Source of the DNA: Fibrivirga algicola
GTDB lineage: Bacteria; Bacteroidota; Bacteroidia; Cytophagales; Spirosomataceae
NCBI RefSeq assembly: GCF_011742925.1
Contig: NZ_WAEL01000015.1
Span: forward strand, 1 to 45,840
Direction of reading: 5' to 3'
DNA: 45,840 nt
The notes below the pieces were generated by a model, which did no database searches, was not told the DNA's origin, and was given only the letters and a program-made list of their open reading frames with translations. Both the position numbers and the translations under genes were made by a program. Below, piece by piece: positions 6,686-14,954 of this stretch (its first letter is position 1; each line of letters begins with the position of its first letter).

Positions 6686-6976
6686 ATGCCCAAACCCGAT
6701 TATACCGCCTGGTACCGCCATGATCCCCACCATGGCCTGGATCATTATTACCTCCAGCGCCCTGACGCGGTGGTGCACGTTTTGACCACTGACTCGCTGA
6801 TTAATTTACTGCCTCTCGACCACCTTCAGCACGTGGCCAGCAGCCTGGAACCGATCACCCTGGAGCAGTTCGGCGACGTGTTTTACGCGACCGTGCAGTC
6901 ACTGATGGTTGATCTGGAACACTTACTGGATCCCCGCCCTCCGGTTCCCCCGCCCATTGAGGACCGCCTCAACTAG
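6686..6976 (+). CDS. Small hypothetical protein after the repeat block
   Basis: ATG 6686 gives a 96-residue protein. The upstream ATG (6629-6643 region) would run through the GTTGACA boxes and is unlikely. The N-terminus is His/Tyr-rich (YTAWYRHDPHHGLDHYYLQR), followed by helical segments and a Pro-rich tail (PRPPVPPP). No family is recognised. It precedes the HNH gene by 45 bp and may be cotranscribed with it. Confidence 0.6.
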   Translation: MPKPDYTAWYRHDPHHGLDHYYLQRPDAVVHVLTTDSLINLLPLDHLQHVASSLEPITLEQFGDVFYATVQSLMVDLEHLLDPRPPVPPPIEDRLN

Positions 6977-7021
6977 TTGTTTCACCGATACGCCCCCCGC
7001 AACTTTGTAGCCCATTCTACC

Positions 7022-7354
7022 ATGCCCATCAACCGTCGCCGCTACGGACAAGGCCGCCCCAAACGCTGGCTAAAAATCAGCTACTTTATCCGCTTTGTGC
7101 GGGGGCGGGGCAAGTGCGAAGAGTGCGGAGCCGAGCACGGCAAACCGCATCCGCGGACAGGCAAGAAGGTCAAATTGCACTGTGCACACCTGGATCACAA
7201 CCCGGACAATCTTAGCTTTTTCAATCTTAAATCGCTCTGTCACGTCTGCCATCATCACCACGATTCCCGCGACAACTGGCGGCGTCGATGGTACGGAGAA
7301 ACAGGAAAGTATTATAAGCAAACGATGATGCCCTTTATGAAGAATAGTGGCTAG
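7022..7354 (+). CDS. HNH endonuclease
   Basis: This 110-residue protein has a zinc-ribbon pair of knuckles, CEEC (about 32-35) and CHVC (73-76). These frame an HNH core: AHLDHN (55-60), Asn68 and the His cluster HHHHD (77-81). The N-terminus is strongly basic. ATG 7022 is chosen over a TTG at 6977 because the extension is non-descript. Phage HNH proteins of this size cut DNA and often assist terminase or act as free-standing nicking enzymes. Here it is separated from the terminase genes by about 5 kb, so a packaging role is possible but not shown. Confidence 0.85.
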   Translation: MPINRRRYGQGRPKRWLKISYFIRFVRGRGKCEECGAEHGKPHPRTGKKVKLHCAHLDHNPDNLSFFNLKSLCHVCHHHHDSRDNWRRRWYGETGKYYKQTMMPFMKNSG

Positions 7355-7386
7355 CCTGATCAGCGGTTGCGCAGACCACGTTGAAG

Positions 7387-7431
7387 ACTCAGTTCTGTCC
7401 TAAAAACGTGCGGGTAAGCGTTTTATCTTAG
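7387..7431 (+). promoter_or_regulatory. Late promoter element, copy 1 (divergent copy)
   Basis: The core ACTCAGTTCTG starts at 7387. The following bases (TCCTAAAAACG) differ from the other three copies. A -7-like TATCTTAG (7424-7431) starts 37 bp after the core start, the same offset as in the other copies. It lies 34 bp upstream of ATG 7466. As the most divergent copy, it may respond to a different level of the regulator. Confidence 0.6.
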
Positions 7432-7465
7432 TAGGATACAATTGTACTACTCTCTCCGCTCACGT

Positions 7466-7957
7466 ATGAATCCGGCCCCGTGTCGAACGTTTATCATTGC
7501 TGTAACGCCCCTCGTACGCGAGATTGTGTTAGCCTCGACCAAAGGCAAACCCCTCTACGTAAGCCGGGATCACCGTCAACCGTTTAATCAGTACGCTAGC
7601 CATCTGTTTGCCCTGCTGGATCGCCAGCACCTGCATTACAAAGAGGTCGAGGATCGAAGTGCCGGCCTGAAGGAATTAACCGCACAACTGCCAGTCGAAA
7701 TACCCGAATGGCAGGCCCGCTACGGGGTCGGCACCCTGATCACGCCGGGCCGGGAACTGGCTTTCAACCAGTTTGTCATGCAGACTTTCCGCCAGCGGTT
7801 GCGGGATGAGATCGAACTGCGCATGGAAACCACCGCCTCAATTCGCAAAGCTGTTGAGCTAACCCTGCTACGCTGGGGAGTCAGTGAAGACCATTATCCG
7901 CTGGATACGGCTATGCGCAACTACCGTCGTCACCAGAAACAACAGTTTCCCTCCTGA
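7466..7957 (+). CDS. Hypothetical protein, possible late-gene regulator
   Basis: The 163-residue protein is soluble and basic, with a helical C-terminal half (about 95-160: FNQFVMQTFRQRLRDEIELR and a second helix ending in RRHQKQQF). ATG 7466 is preferred to a TTG at 7442. It stands alone between its own copy of the late-promoter element and a strong intrinsic terminator, so it is a one-gene transcription unit. That isolation, just before the structural genes, suits a regulator of late transcription. No DNA-binding motif is certain, so the role is a guess. Confidence 0.65.
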   Translation: MNPAPCRTFIIAVTPLVREIVLASTKGKPLYVSRDHRQPFNQYASHLFALLDRQHLHYKEVEDRSAGLKELTAQLPVEIPEWQARYGVGTLITPGRELAFNQFVMQTFRQRLRDEIELRMETTASIRKAVELTLLRWGVSEDHYPLDTAMRNYRRHQKQQFPS

Positions 7958-7976
7958 TCGGCTTAGCCGACACGCA

Positions 7977-8005
7977 GGCCGCTCCGCTAGGGGCGGTCTT
8001 TTTTT
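7977..8005 (+). terminator. Intrinsic terminator after the 7466 gene
   Basis: The stem GGCCGCTCC (7977-7985) pairs with GGGGCGGTC (7990-7998) across a GCTA loop, followed by seven T residues (7999-8005). It ends the 7466 transcript before the next late promoter. Confidence 0.88.
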
Positions 8006-8026
8006 GTGCCCAGTCCATTGTCATAG

Positions 8027-8071
8027 ACTCAGTTCTGACCTGTTTTCCGGGCGATTAGCACGCCTATTTCG
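8027..8071 (+). promoter_or_regulatory. Late promoter element, copy 2
   Basis: The core ACTCAGTTCTGACCTG starts at 8027 and continues TTTTCCGGGCG. A -7-like CTATTTCG (8064-8071) starts 37 bp downstream, within CCTATTTCGTGGC (8063-8075), which also occurs at the same offset in copy 4. It lies 60 bp upstream of the first head gene at 8132. Confidence 0.7.
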
Positions 8072-8131
8072 TGGCTGCTATTTACTCCTGTACCCATCAG
8101 CCATGTAGTGCCCATCATTCACCCTTAACCG

Positions 8132-8602
8132 ATGAACACCCGCCCGACATCCTGGAATCCTGGTGGTGGGGCTGAGCTGCGCGTGACGCCCATCAGTGGC
8201 ATCACCGACCTCAGCCCCACCACGGGCGCGGTGGAGCTAAAGCCCGGCTTCCCATGGTTCACCTTTTACTGCACCCCCGGCACGCTGGGCTTTGTCGATC
8301 TGCACGGTGACACCGATAACGGCTCATTGCATCAGATCACCATCCAGGGCTTTGCTCCCAATGATGCGCCCACCTATGAGCCAATCCTTCGGCAACTGAC
8401 GAGTATCCCCCTGCTGGTCAGGTTTCGGGAATATGCCGGAACATGGCGGCAGGTCGGCTCCACGACTATGGGCCTGATCCTGACCTACCAGTATGACTCA
8501 GGCCGCGACGTACCTGACGCGCGGGGCTACACCCTCAAGCTGGCCGGTGAGTTCGATCAGCCCTGTTTTCTCCTTTCGCCCACTATCGCCGCCAATGGCT
8601 AA
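8132..8602 (+). CDS. Putative phage structural protein, first head gene
   Basis: The 156-residue protein is predicted mostly beta, with alternating polar and hydrophobic stretches (RQLTSIPLLVRFREYAGTW, then TMGLILTYQYDSG). It has no signal peptide or transmembrane segment. It is the first gene after late promoter copy 2 and overlaps the protease gene by 8 bp, so it belongs to the head module. Candidates are a head-decoration or joining protein. I do not recognise the family. Confidence 0.65.
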   Translation: MNTRPTSWNPGGGAELRVTPISGITDLSPTTGAVELKPGFPWFTFYCTPGTLGFVDLHGDTDNGSLHQITIQGFAPNDAPTYEPILRQLTSIPLLVRFREYAGTWRQVGSTTMGLILTYQYDSGRDVPDARGYTLKLAGEFDQPCFLLSPTIAANG

Positions 8603-9863
8603 GCAAACCCTCACTCTGGCCGATCTGGCCGCCCAGCCCTGGGCCATTGACCCGTCCTTCGGGATGGCGCTGGCCGTGCAGCTGCACCAGCAGCCCCTGT
8701 CTCTGGAGGTGCCGGATGATGATCCGGTGGTCTACGAATACCGCTACGGGTATTTCCCCGCTGCCACGCAGGCTGGCTCCATTGCGGTCCTCTCGATTCA
8801 GGGAGGCATTTACGACTATTACGCCCAGTACATCTGCAACGTCCTCGACCGGATCTATGCCGATCCGCTGATGGCGGGTTTACTGGTGCTGATCAACTCC
8901 CCGGGTGGGCAGTCGACGGCAGGCTGGCGCATCGCCGATAAGCTACAGCAGGCCCCCTGGCCTACCGCTGCCCGGATTGATTACGGCATGGCTGCCTCAG
9001 CCGGGTGCATGATTGCGGCGGCCTGTGACGGGTTTTACGCGGGCCGTTCGGCTGACATGGTGGGTTCCATTGGCGTGTACATCACCTGGGCCGACTTTCG
9101 GGCCTACCTCAAAAAGTCGGGCTACGTCATCGAGGATATCTACGCCGAGCAGTCAACCCAGAAGAACGCCGAATCCCGCGCCGCTGAGAAAGGGGATTTC
9201 GAGCCGCTGCGCGCGCTGGCCACCGCTGAAGCGGGCCGCTTTATCGACTACATGAAAGCCCGCCGGCCGGGCATGTCTGACAAAAAGGGCATCCTGAAAG
9301 GAGCCATGCTCTCGGCCACCGATGCTGTCACCGAAGGACTGCTCGACGGCATTGCCACGACCAAAGAAATTATCGCCGCCCTGCGCGGCACCAGTGCTTC
9401 ACTAACTATTTCCTCAACCCGTACCGATATGTTCGGATTTAAAAAAGTACCTGCCCTGGAAGCCCTTGCGGGCCTAAAGGGTGAGCAGCTCACCGATGGG
9501 CTGCTCGAATCGGCCAACGCCGAGCTGGCCACGCTGGGCGTGACCGGCTGCGCCCTGGTCACCCAGGCGCAGTTCGAAGCCATCGCTGGTGCAGCCGATC
9601 CAGCCGCGCTGACCACCGCCAACGCTGAAGTGACGCGCCTGACGACGGAGCTGAATACCGTTAAGACGGAGCGCGACAACGCGCAGACAGCGCTGGAAGC
9701 CTCCAAGAAAGAGGTAACGCGGCTGGGTAGCCTGAGCGGGGCTGATCCAACCACGCCGCTGAATGCAAACGACAAGCAGGCTGACGAAGGGAATAGCGGA
9801 GCCATTAAGCTCAACTACACCGCTGCGTCTGCCGGTATCTCTCACCTAATTGACGAAGAATAA
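8595..9863 (+). CDS. S49-family prohead protease fused to scaffold
   Basis: The 422-residue protein has a ClpP/SppA-type S49 domain (about residues 60-260): NSPGG at 101-105, the likely catalytic Ser135 in GMAASAGC, a GSIGVY segment at 157-162, and Lys190 as a candidate general base. From about 279 on the sequence is Ala/Thr/Glu-rich with a coiled coil (about 340-378), typical of a capsid scaffold. ATG 8595 overlaps the previous stop by 8 bp; an upstream in-frame start at 8493 lies inside the previous gene. The enzyme would cleave scaffold and capsid delta regions during prohead maturation, as lambda C and Nu3 do. Confidence 0.88.
   Translation: MAKQTLTLADLAAQPWAIDPSFGMALAVQLHQQPLSLEVPDDDPVVYEYRYGYFPAATQAGSIAVLSIQGGIYDYYAQYICNVLDRIYADPLMAGLLVLINSPGGQSTAGWRIADKLQQAPWPTAARIDYGMAASAGCMIAAACDGFYAGRSADMVGSIGVYITWADFRAYLKKSGYVIEDIYAEQSTQKNAESRAAEKGDFEPLRALATAEAGRFIDYMKARRPGMSDKKGILKGAMLSATDAVTEGLLDGIATTKEIIAALRGTSASLTISSTRTDMFGFKKVPALEALAGLKGEQLTDGLLESANAELATLGVTGCALVTQAQFEAIAGAADPAALTTANAEVTRLTTELNTVKTERDNAQTALEASKKEVTRLGSLSGADPTTPLNANDKQADEGNSGAIKLNYTAASAGISHLIDEE
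9429..9863 (+). CDS. Possible internal-start scaffold protein
   Basis: An in-frame ATG at residue 279 of the protease (ATG 9429) begins a 144-residue segment (MFGFKKVPALEALAGLKGEQ onward). It is helical, coiled-coil rich and lacks protease residues. In lambda, Nu3 scaffold is made from an internal start of gene C. The layout here is the same, but no Shine-Dalgarno sequence is visible, which is uninformative in Bacteroidota. Internal initiation is inference. Confidence 0.35.
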   Translation: MFGFKKVPALEALAGLKGEQLTDGLLESANAELATLGVTGCALVTQAQFEAIAGAADPAALTTANAEVTRLTTELNTVKTERDNAQTALEASKKEVTRLGSLSGADPTTPLNANDKQADEGNSGAIKLNYTAASAGISHLIDEE

Positions 9864-9866
9864 ACC

Positions 9867-10817
9867 ATGGCGTTGACTCTCACCAACATCATTGCCGATT
9901 TCGGGGCGTATTACCTGAACTCTGGCCAGAACATGAAGCGGTTGTACCAACTGCTTCGCCGTACCACCGAGAGCGAGGAGCTCTTTACGGTTATCGTCCA
10001 GGACGATACAGTGTGGCGCGCCGCTAAATCGCTGCAAACACGGCTGGTGCAGGCCTACCAGGCTGCCTTCACGCCGATCGGCAACACCACCTTCAATCCG
10101 ATCTCGATCGGCATGTTCCACCTCAAGGTGGATACGTCGGTCACACCCCATGATCTGGAAGCCACCTGGCTGGGCTTTTTGACCGGCGAAGGCGTTAAGC
10201 CATCGGAGTGGCCCTTCATCCGCTGGTGGGTTGAGATGCACGTAATTCCCCAGATTCAGGAAGATCTGGAGCTGAATGAAATCGTCAACGGCGTGCGCGT
10301 CGAGCCAACGGCGGGTACAGCAGGTGCCGCTGGTGCTGGTATGGATGGCTACCTGAAGATTCAGGACGTGCAGACGACGGCGGGCCGCATCACACCAATT
10401 ACCATGGGCGCTATTCCCTCGGATCCGATCCTATTGGTGAAGTACTTCGAGGATTTTGCCGACCAGATCGATAAGCGGTACTGGAAGCGGGGCATGATCG
10501 TGGCCTGTAACGAGACCATTGAACGGCGCTACCTGCGGGCCAAAGAGAAGGTGTACGGCAAAAACACGCGGGGCGACGCCAAGATCGACAACTCGATCGA
10601 GAACACCAACCTCTACGTGAAAGGTTACGCCGGCCTGGTGAACTCGAACCGGATCTGGTGTACACCGAAAGAAAACGCGATCATGCTGAAAAAGCGCACC
10701 CAGAATGAGCAGCAGTTCGATATGCAGCCCTTCAACCGCGAGGTGAAACTGCTGTCTGATTTCTGGCGTGGGGTGGGCTTCATCCTGCCCGAGCTGGTCT
10801 TCCGCTCTGACCTGTAA
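9867..10817 (+). CDS. Major capsid protein (probable HK97-fold)
   Basis: The 316-residue protein follows the protease/scaffold gene by 3 bp. It has a helical N-terminus (about 1-60), a long beta-rich middle and a C-terminal domain with Trp/Arg-rich segments (about 195-310: KYFEDFADQIDKRYWKRG, ETIERRYLRAKEKVYGKNT). Size, lack of membrane segments and position in the order protease-scaffold-capsid support the call. Closely similar Bacteroidota phage capsids are poorly annotated, so the assignment rests mainly on gene order. A strong hairpin after the gene may help set a high capsid message level. Confidence 0.78.
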   Translation: MALTLTNIIADFGAYYLNSGQNMKRLYQLLRRTTESEELFTVIVQDDTVWRAAKSLQTRLVQAYQAAFTPIGNTTFNPISIGMFHLKVDTSVTPHDLEATWLGFLTGEGVKPSEWPFIRWWVEMHVIPQIQEDLELNEIVNGVRVEPTAGTAGAAGAGMDGYLKIQDVQTTAGRITPITMGAIPSDPILLVKYFEDFADQIDKRYWKRGMIVACNETIERRYLRAKEKVYGKNTRGDAKIDNSIENTNLYVKGYAGLVNSNRIWCTPKENAIMLKKRTQNEQQFDMQPFNREVKLLSDFWRGVGFILPELVFRSDL

Positions 10818-10850
10818 TCAACGTCTCACCCTGCAAAAGGGGTACGTTGA
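10818..10850 (+). terminator. Hairpin after the capsid gene, no T tract
   Basis: TCAACGT (10818-10824) pairs with ACGTTGA (10844-10850), with inner ACCC/GGGT pairs. No T run follows, so it is not a classical terminator. It could protect the 3' end of the capsid message or act as a partial attenuator. Confidence 0.4.
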
Positions 10851-10906
10851 TCATCCCATCGATGGCGTGAGCCGCGTACCCCCACCGCACAACCTAAATC
10901 CTGATC

Positions 10907-11245
10907 ATGTCTGATCAAGTGAACGAACCAACACTCGAGCAGCTGAAGCAACAGCTGGCCGAGGCCCAGGAGCTGCTGAATCAGCAGGCCGAAACCATTA
11001 AGGCGCAGGAGGCCGTGCAGGCTGCCCTGGAAGCCTCCCCTGGCATTATCCAGACCGTGAAGATCGGCAAGGATACCTACCAGATCACCGTCCCTAAATT
11101 TCAGTACAAGCGGGATGGCGATGGCGAAGAGTCACGCGTGTACACGGCCGAGGATCTGAAGAAAGATGCCGAGCTGCAAAAGGAGTTGCTGGCCAAGAAA
11201 GTGGGCTTCCTGCTGCCTATCGTCCCACCTGCTAACGCGAAGTAA
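10907..11245 (+). CDS. Small capsid-module protein with coiled coil
   Basis: The 112-residue protein begins with a clear coiled coil (about 8-45: LEQLKQQLAEAQELLNQQAE and onward), followed by a short beta region (IIQTVKIGKDTYQITVPKF) and a basic/acidic helix. It is 89 bp downstream of the capsid gene. A head-fibre or decoration role is suggested by position and by the stalk-like coiled coil. No family is recognised. Confidence 0.68.
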   Translation: MSDQVNEPTLEQLKQQLAEAQELLNQQAETIKAQEAVQAALEASPGIIQTVKIGKDTYQITVPKFQYKRDGDGEESRVYTAEDLKKDAELQKELLAKKVGFLLPIVPPANAK

Positions 11246-11247
11246 CC

Positions 11248-11766
11248 ATGCCAGGAACCTACAAATCCATCAAAGATCCGGGCAACGCCAGCCGCATGGG
11301 CGGTCTGCAGCAGCGGATCCTGCTGTGTCCCTTCAGCGATTTCACCACGCTTCAGGAGCCGGTTGATTACAAGGTAAACACCGCCCACGTATGCGCGGCG
11401 GGCAAGGGCTTTTTTGAGGTCTACTCGACCAAGGATCTGGCCTCGCTCCTGCTGGAGGCCATGGGTGGTCCTGACCGGCAGTCGCTGAAAGGCAAAGCTG
11501 AGATTTACCTGCCCGGGGAGTCCGACGACGCGGTGATGCTGTTTAACCTGGCCAAGAATGACCGCTTCATCGTGCTGGCTCCCCTGCCTGGCTCGACGGA
11601 GATGATCCAGTGCGGCGACAAGGAGTTTCAGGTCAACATCCGGGCCACCTACGACACGGGTAAAAACTCAGGGGACGGCCGGGGCATGAAGTTCGAGCTG
11701 GAGTGGTTCGCCGCTAACCTGGTGAAGTACACGGCGGCTACTGTCCCCATGAAGCCGACTACGTAA
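11248..11766 (+). CDS. Structural protein, possibly tail tube or head accessory
   Basis: The 172-residue protein is beta-rich without membrane segments. It begins 2 bp after the previous gene and sits in the middle of the head cassette. Segments such as QRILLCPFSDFTTLQEPVDY and KFELEWFAANLV suggest a beta-sandwich. It could be a major tail protein or a capsid accessory protein. The sequence alone does not decide. Confidence 0.65.
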   Translation: MPGTYKSIKDPGNASRMGGLQQRILLCPFSDFTTLQEPVDYKVNTAHVCAAGKGFFEVYSTKDLASLLLEAMGGPDRQSLKGKAEIYLPGESDDAVMLFNLAKNDRFIVLAPLPGSTEMIQCGDKEFQVNIRATYDTGKNSGDGRGMKFELEWFAANLVKYTAATVPMKPTT

Positions 11767-11768
11767 TC

Positions 11769-11993
11769 ATGGCAGAAAACAAGAAAACGGAGCTGGCTGC
11801 TGAAGCAGCAGCCACTCCCCCGGTAGCTCAGGCACCGACCTCCCGTTTCAAGCTCGTCGGGCTGAGGAATCAGAAAGAGTTTTTTGTGCCCGTTACGGGA
11901 CGTACCTACAAACTCGACGAGATCACGGAAGATCAACTGGAACAACTCCATGTGCTGAAGTGGCCGCATGTGCAGCTTGTCCAGGCCGAGTAG
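11769..11993 (+). CDS. Small structural-module protein
   Basis: The 74-residue protein has an Ala/Pro-rich disordered start (about 1-24) followed by a compact domain ending in DEITEDQLEQLHVLKWPHVQ. That ending resembles small phage proteins in which a helix near the C-terminus reads D-L-x-x-L. It lies 2 bp after the previous gene and just before a strong terminator, so it closes the capsid transcription unit. Confidence 0.6.
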   Translation: MAENKKTELAAEAAATPPVAQAPTSRFKLVGLRNQKEFFVPVTGRTYKLDEITEDQLEQLHVLKWPHVQLVQAE

Positions 11994-12018
11994 TGCCTTA
12001 CCTACCCTCAGACCGAAT

Positions 12019-12060
12019 AAAGGGGAGCCGCCGTTTCGGAGGGCTCCCCTTTCTTTTTTT
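12019..12060 (+). terminator. Strong intrinsic terminator abutting a start codon
   Basis: AAAGGGGAGCC (12019-12029) and GGCTCCCCTTT (12042-12052) form an 11-bp perfect stem, with an inner CCG/CGG pair. It is followed by CTTTTTTT (12053-12060). The next base is the A of ATG 12061. It separates the capsid genes from the terminase genes. Confidence 0.85.
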
Positions 12061-12645
12061 ATGCGTGCAGATCTCACCACGAATGTGCAAGCCTGGCTCG
12101 ATCAGGCTGACCCCTCCTACCCGGCCGGCCTCGAGCTGCTGGCCGCTGCTGGTTTTGATCAGACGTCGCTGACCTGGCAGTTGCTCCAGCGCGGTGCTGA
12201 TTCGTTTACCCGCCCCAAACTGCGTGACTGCCTGACGGCCGTGCTGTCGGCAGGTACACCCGTATTGGCACCCGCTCCGCTGCCCCCCGTGGTAAGCGGG
12301 CATATCCCCGCTCCGGATCAGGCCTTAAAGGCGCGCCTACTGAATGAACGCACCGAACTGAAGGCGCGGCTCAGGGCCATCCTCGAGCAGCCCGATCGGG
12401 CCGCTGAACGACTCACGAGTGCGCTCCGGATTAAGGTGATCACCCAGGAGCTGGACCGGCTCTATGACCCCGAGGCATTCGTTGAGCCGGCCAAAGAGAC
12501 CAAGCCCCTGACGCTGGCCAACCTGCGCACCTACGTGAGTCTGTACAAGAAGAAAGTCCGGCAGCAGCCTGGCAATGCTACCTACGCCCAGAAGCTCACC
12601 CATTACCAAACCCTGCTGACGAAGCTAACCCATGAGACGATTTGA
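12061..12645 (+). CDS. Hypothetical protein upstream of terminase
   Basis: The 194-residue protein is mainly helical. A Pro-rich linker (residues about 66-86) separates two parts, and the C-terminal part has a coiled coil (about 90-130: ALKARLLNERTELKARLRAI). ATG 12061 directly follows the T run of a terminator, so no separate ribosome-binding site exists. The frame stays open back to 11968, so readthrough from upstream is physically possible. It overlaps the next gene by 14 bp. A packaging accessory role fits its position; no family is recognised. Confidence 0.65.
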   Translation: MRADLTTNVQAWLDQADPSYPAGLELLAAAGFDQTSLTWQLLQRGADSFTRPKLRDCLTAVLSAGTPVLAPAPLPPVVSGHIPAPDQALKARLLNERTELKARLRAILEQPDRAAERLTSALRIKVITQELDRLYDPEAFVEPAKETKPLTLANLRTYVSLYKKKVRQQPGNATYAQKLTHYQTLLTKLTHETI

Positions 12646-13243
12646 CGAGGTTTTTGACGCATTAATCAAATGGTACAAGGAGGGCGGTACCGAAAAGCTG
12701 CCGCCTGAGCTGGCCGATATCAAGCTCAAGTGGATGCAGATCCGCGACTACATCCTGACCCATAAGCCCAAGCACGACGGGGAGGTGGTCTCCCATTTCT
12801 GCGTCGACTGGCAGCTGTCGGATGCGACGGTCTATCACCACGTCCGGATGGCCAAAACCTTCTACGCCCACTGTGATTCGGCGGTGCTGGAGTTTGATAA
12901 GATCGTGCTCATCGCCCAGATCAAGGAATTGAGGCAGCTCTCGCTGGCGGCGGGTAAGTTCGCCGTGGCGGCCAACTGTGACAAGAACCTTATCGCGCTG
13001 GGCGGCTTTGATCAGCCCAAACAGGCCGAGAGTGGCGGGGCGACGGTCATCGAGATGCACCTGGACTTCAACCCATCCCTGGTGACGGGTGGAGCCAAAC
13101 GCGATCCGAAGCTGCTCGACCAGGTGAAGCGTCATCTGGGTGAGGCCAAAGCCCGGCGTGAACTGCTGATCGAGGATATCGAACACGAAGACCTACCCGA
13201 ACGCGGGACCGCTGACCAGCCTACCTTACCCGACCAGCCATGA
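12632..13243 (+). CDS. Terminase small subunit-like protein
   Basis: The 203-residue protein has a helix-turn-helix-like N-terminal region (about 40-75: GEVVSHFCVDWQLSDATVYH), helical segments to about 130 and a C-terminal acidic tail. It overlaps the large terminase gene by 4 bp (ATGA at 13240-13243). DNA recognition by an HTH immediately upstream of the large subunit is the classic arrangement of TerS. The sequence is not close to a TerS family I know, so the call leans on position. Confidence 0.65.
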   Translation: MRRFDEVFDALIKWYKEGGTEKLPPELADIKLKWMQIRDYILTHKPKHDGEVVSHFCVDWQLSDATVYHHVRMAKTFYAHCDSAVLEFDKIVLIAQIKELRQLSLAAGKFAVAANCDKNLIALGGFDQPKQAESGGATVIEMHLDFNPSLVTGGAKRDPKLLDQVKRHLGEAKARRELLIEDIEHEDLPERGTADQPTLPDQP

Positions 13244-14937
13244 CCGTCGTTCGTAGCACACTACCAAGTGCCGCTGAAGCCCGCGATATCCGGCAGGGGC
13301 ACATGAACAGCGCCCAGCTGATGGCCCGCCTCATCAACCCTCAGAACTTTACGGGTGTGATCGGGCGGGGTGGCGGCAAGTCTGACGGCATCCTAGCCCC
13401 GCACCTCCACGACTGCGTCAAGCAGATGCCCCGTGGTTCGTTCGTGCTGTTGGGCGTTTCCTACATCCAGATCCTGACCCGGACGCTGCCGGCGATCCTC
13501 AACGGATTGCACCGGCTGGGCTACGAGCGCGATCGCAACTACTGGGTAGGCCGGTATCCGGAGAAGTCGCTGGGCCTGAAGCTGCCCTACTTCTCACCGC
13601 TTGATCCCAAATACAGTATGTTCATCCGGGATGGTGATGAGCTGTCGGTGGTGCCCCTGGTCGGTCAGGATCGGCCCGGTAGTGCCAACGGCCTGTCGGT
13701 CGATGCGGTGCTGGGCGATGAGGTCAAATTCATCAACAAGCGCAAGCTCGACGAGGAGGTGCGGCCCATCAAACGGGGCAACCGGCAACGCTACGGCCAT
13801 TGTCATTTATTGCACGGCGAATGGTTCACCACAGATATGCCCACCGGCAAGGAGGCGAAGTGGATTTTCGAGGCCGAAGCGCAATCGAATCTGCCCCATA
13901 ACCGGCAGGCCGTCGAGCTGATCCTGGGGCTGGAGCAGGCCATCTACGACGATCGGCAACGGCTCAGGAAAGGGCCTAACGCGGCGGCCAGTGCCCGGAT
14001 CATCGAACACCAGGCGCTGCTGGGGGAACTGCGCCGGGAGCTGACTTACTACCACGAGGCCTCCAGCTTTGTCAACATCGACGTGCTGGGCATGCAGTAT
14101 TTCCGGGAACAGAAGCGCGATTTACCGCCCGCCCGGTTCAACGCCCAGATCCTGAGCAAGCGCGATCAGGGGGCCGAGGGTGGGTTCTACCCCTCGTTTG
14201 ACCGGGATCTGCACTGCTACGATGCGATCGATTACGGGTACGTGGATAATCAGGAGTTCGGTGCGCTCTTCAATGACTGCCGCAAGGACGTCGACGATGA
14301 TCCGAGTGCCGATCTGACCATCGCCGGCGACTACGGGGCCAGCTTCAACTGCTTGTGGGTGGGGCAACGTCTGAGCCGCTTCAGTGCCCGCAACAAGACC
14401 GGCCGCGATGAGGTGCGGTATCTAAATCATTTCTACCTGCCCCATCCCCAGGAGACGGTTGACGTGGTGCAAAAGTTTTGTGACTACTACAAATACCGGC
14501 TCCGCAAGCGGGTCGAGTACGTGTTTGATCTGACGGCCGTGGGCACGTCTGGATTGAATAAGAACACGTACGCCAGCGTGGTGATCGATACGCTCCGCAA
14601 GAATGGCTGGACGGTCATCGAACGGTATATCGGGAAAGTACCCGCCCACAACGAGCGCTACCTGGCGTGGGGCAAGGCGCTCAGGGAGCAGACCCCGGGC
14701 GTACCCCTGCAACGCTTCAATAGAGAGAATACCATGGTCGGCACCTCTGCCATGCTGGGAGCCGGGACCAAACAGGGCCGCAATGGCTTTGAGAAAGATA
14801 AGACCGATGAACGCAACCAGGCTATCGATCAGCACCTGACCACCCACCTGACCGATGCAGCCGATACGCTGTTCTGGTGGCTGACCGTGCTGGTGGGTGG
14901 CACGGGCGATATCAGCGGTGTATTAACGAGTGCTTAA
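13240..14937 (+). CDS. terL: Terminase large subunit
   Basis: The 565-residue protein has a Walker A GRGGGKS (about 42-48), a Walker B ending VDAVLGDE (154-161, catalytic Glu161) and C-terminal nuclease acidic residues: Asp364 in TIAGDYG, Asp430 in YVFDLTAVG, and Asp539 or Asp542 near TDAADTLFWW. It packages DNA into the prohead using ATP and cuts the concatemer. Length is in the usual range. It is coupled to the putative small subunit. Downstream the head module is interrupted by an accessory island, whereas in most phages the portal follows directly. Confidence 0.92.
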   Translation: MTVVRSTLPSAAEARDIRQGHMNSAQLMARLINPQNFTGVIGRGGGKSDGILAPHLHDCVKQMPRGSFVLLGVSYIQILTRTLPAILNGLHRLGYERDRNYWVGRYPEKSLGLKLPYFSPLDPKYSMFIRDGDELSVVPLVGQDRPGSANGLSVDAVLGDEVKFINKRKLDEEVRPIKRGNRQRYGHCHLLHGEWFTTDMPTGKEAKWIFEAEAQSNLPHNRQAVELILGLEQAIYDDRQRLRKGPNAAASARIIEHQALLGELRRELTYYHEASSFVNIDVLGMQYFREQKRDLPPARFNAQILSKRDQGAEGGFYPSFDRDLHCYDAIDYGYVDNQEFGALFNDCRKDVDDDPSADLTIAGDYGASFNCLWVGQRLSRFSARNKTGRDEVRYLNHFYLPHPQETVDVVQKFCDYYKYRLRKRVEYVFDLTAVGTSGLNKNTYASVVIDTLRKNGWTVIERYIGKVPAHNERYLAWGKALREQTPGVPLQRFNRENTMVGTSAMLGAGTKQGRNGFEKDKTDERNQAIDQHLTTHLTDAADTLFWWLTVLVGGTGDISGVLTSA

Positions 14938-14954
14938 CCGAGTAAATCAACTAC

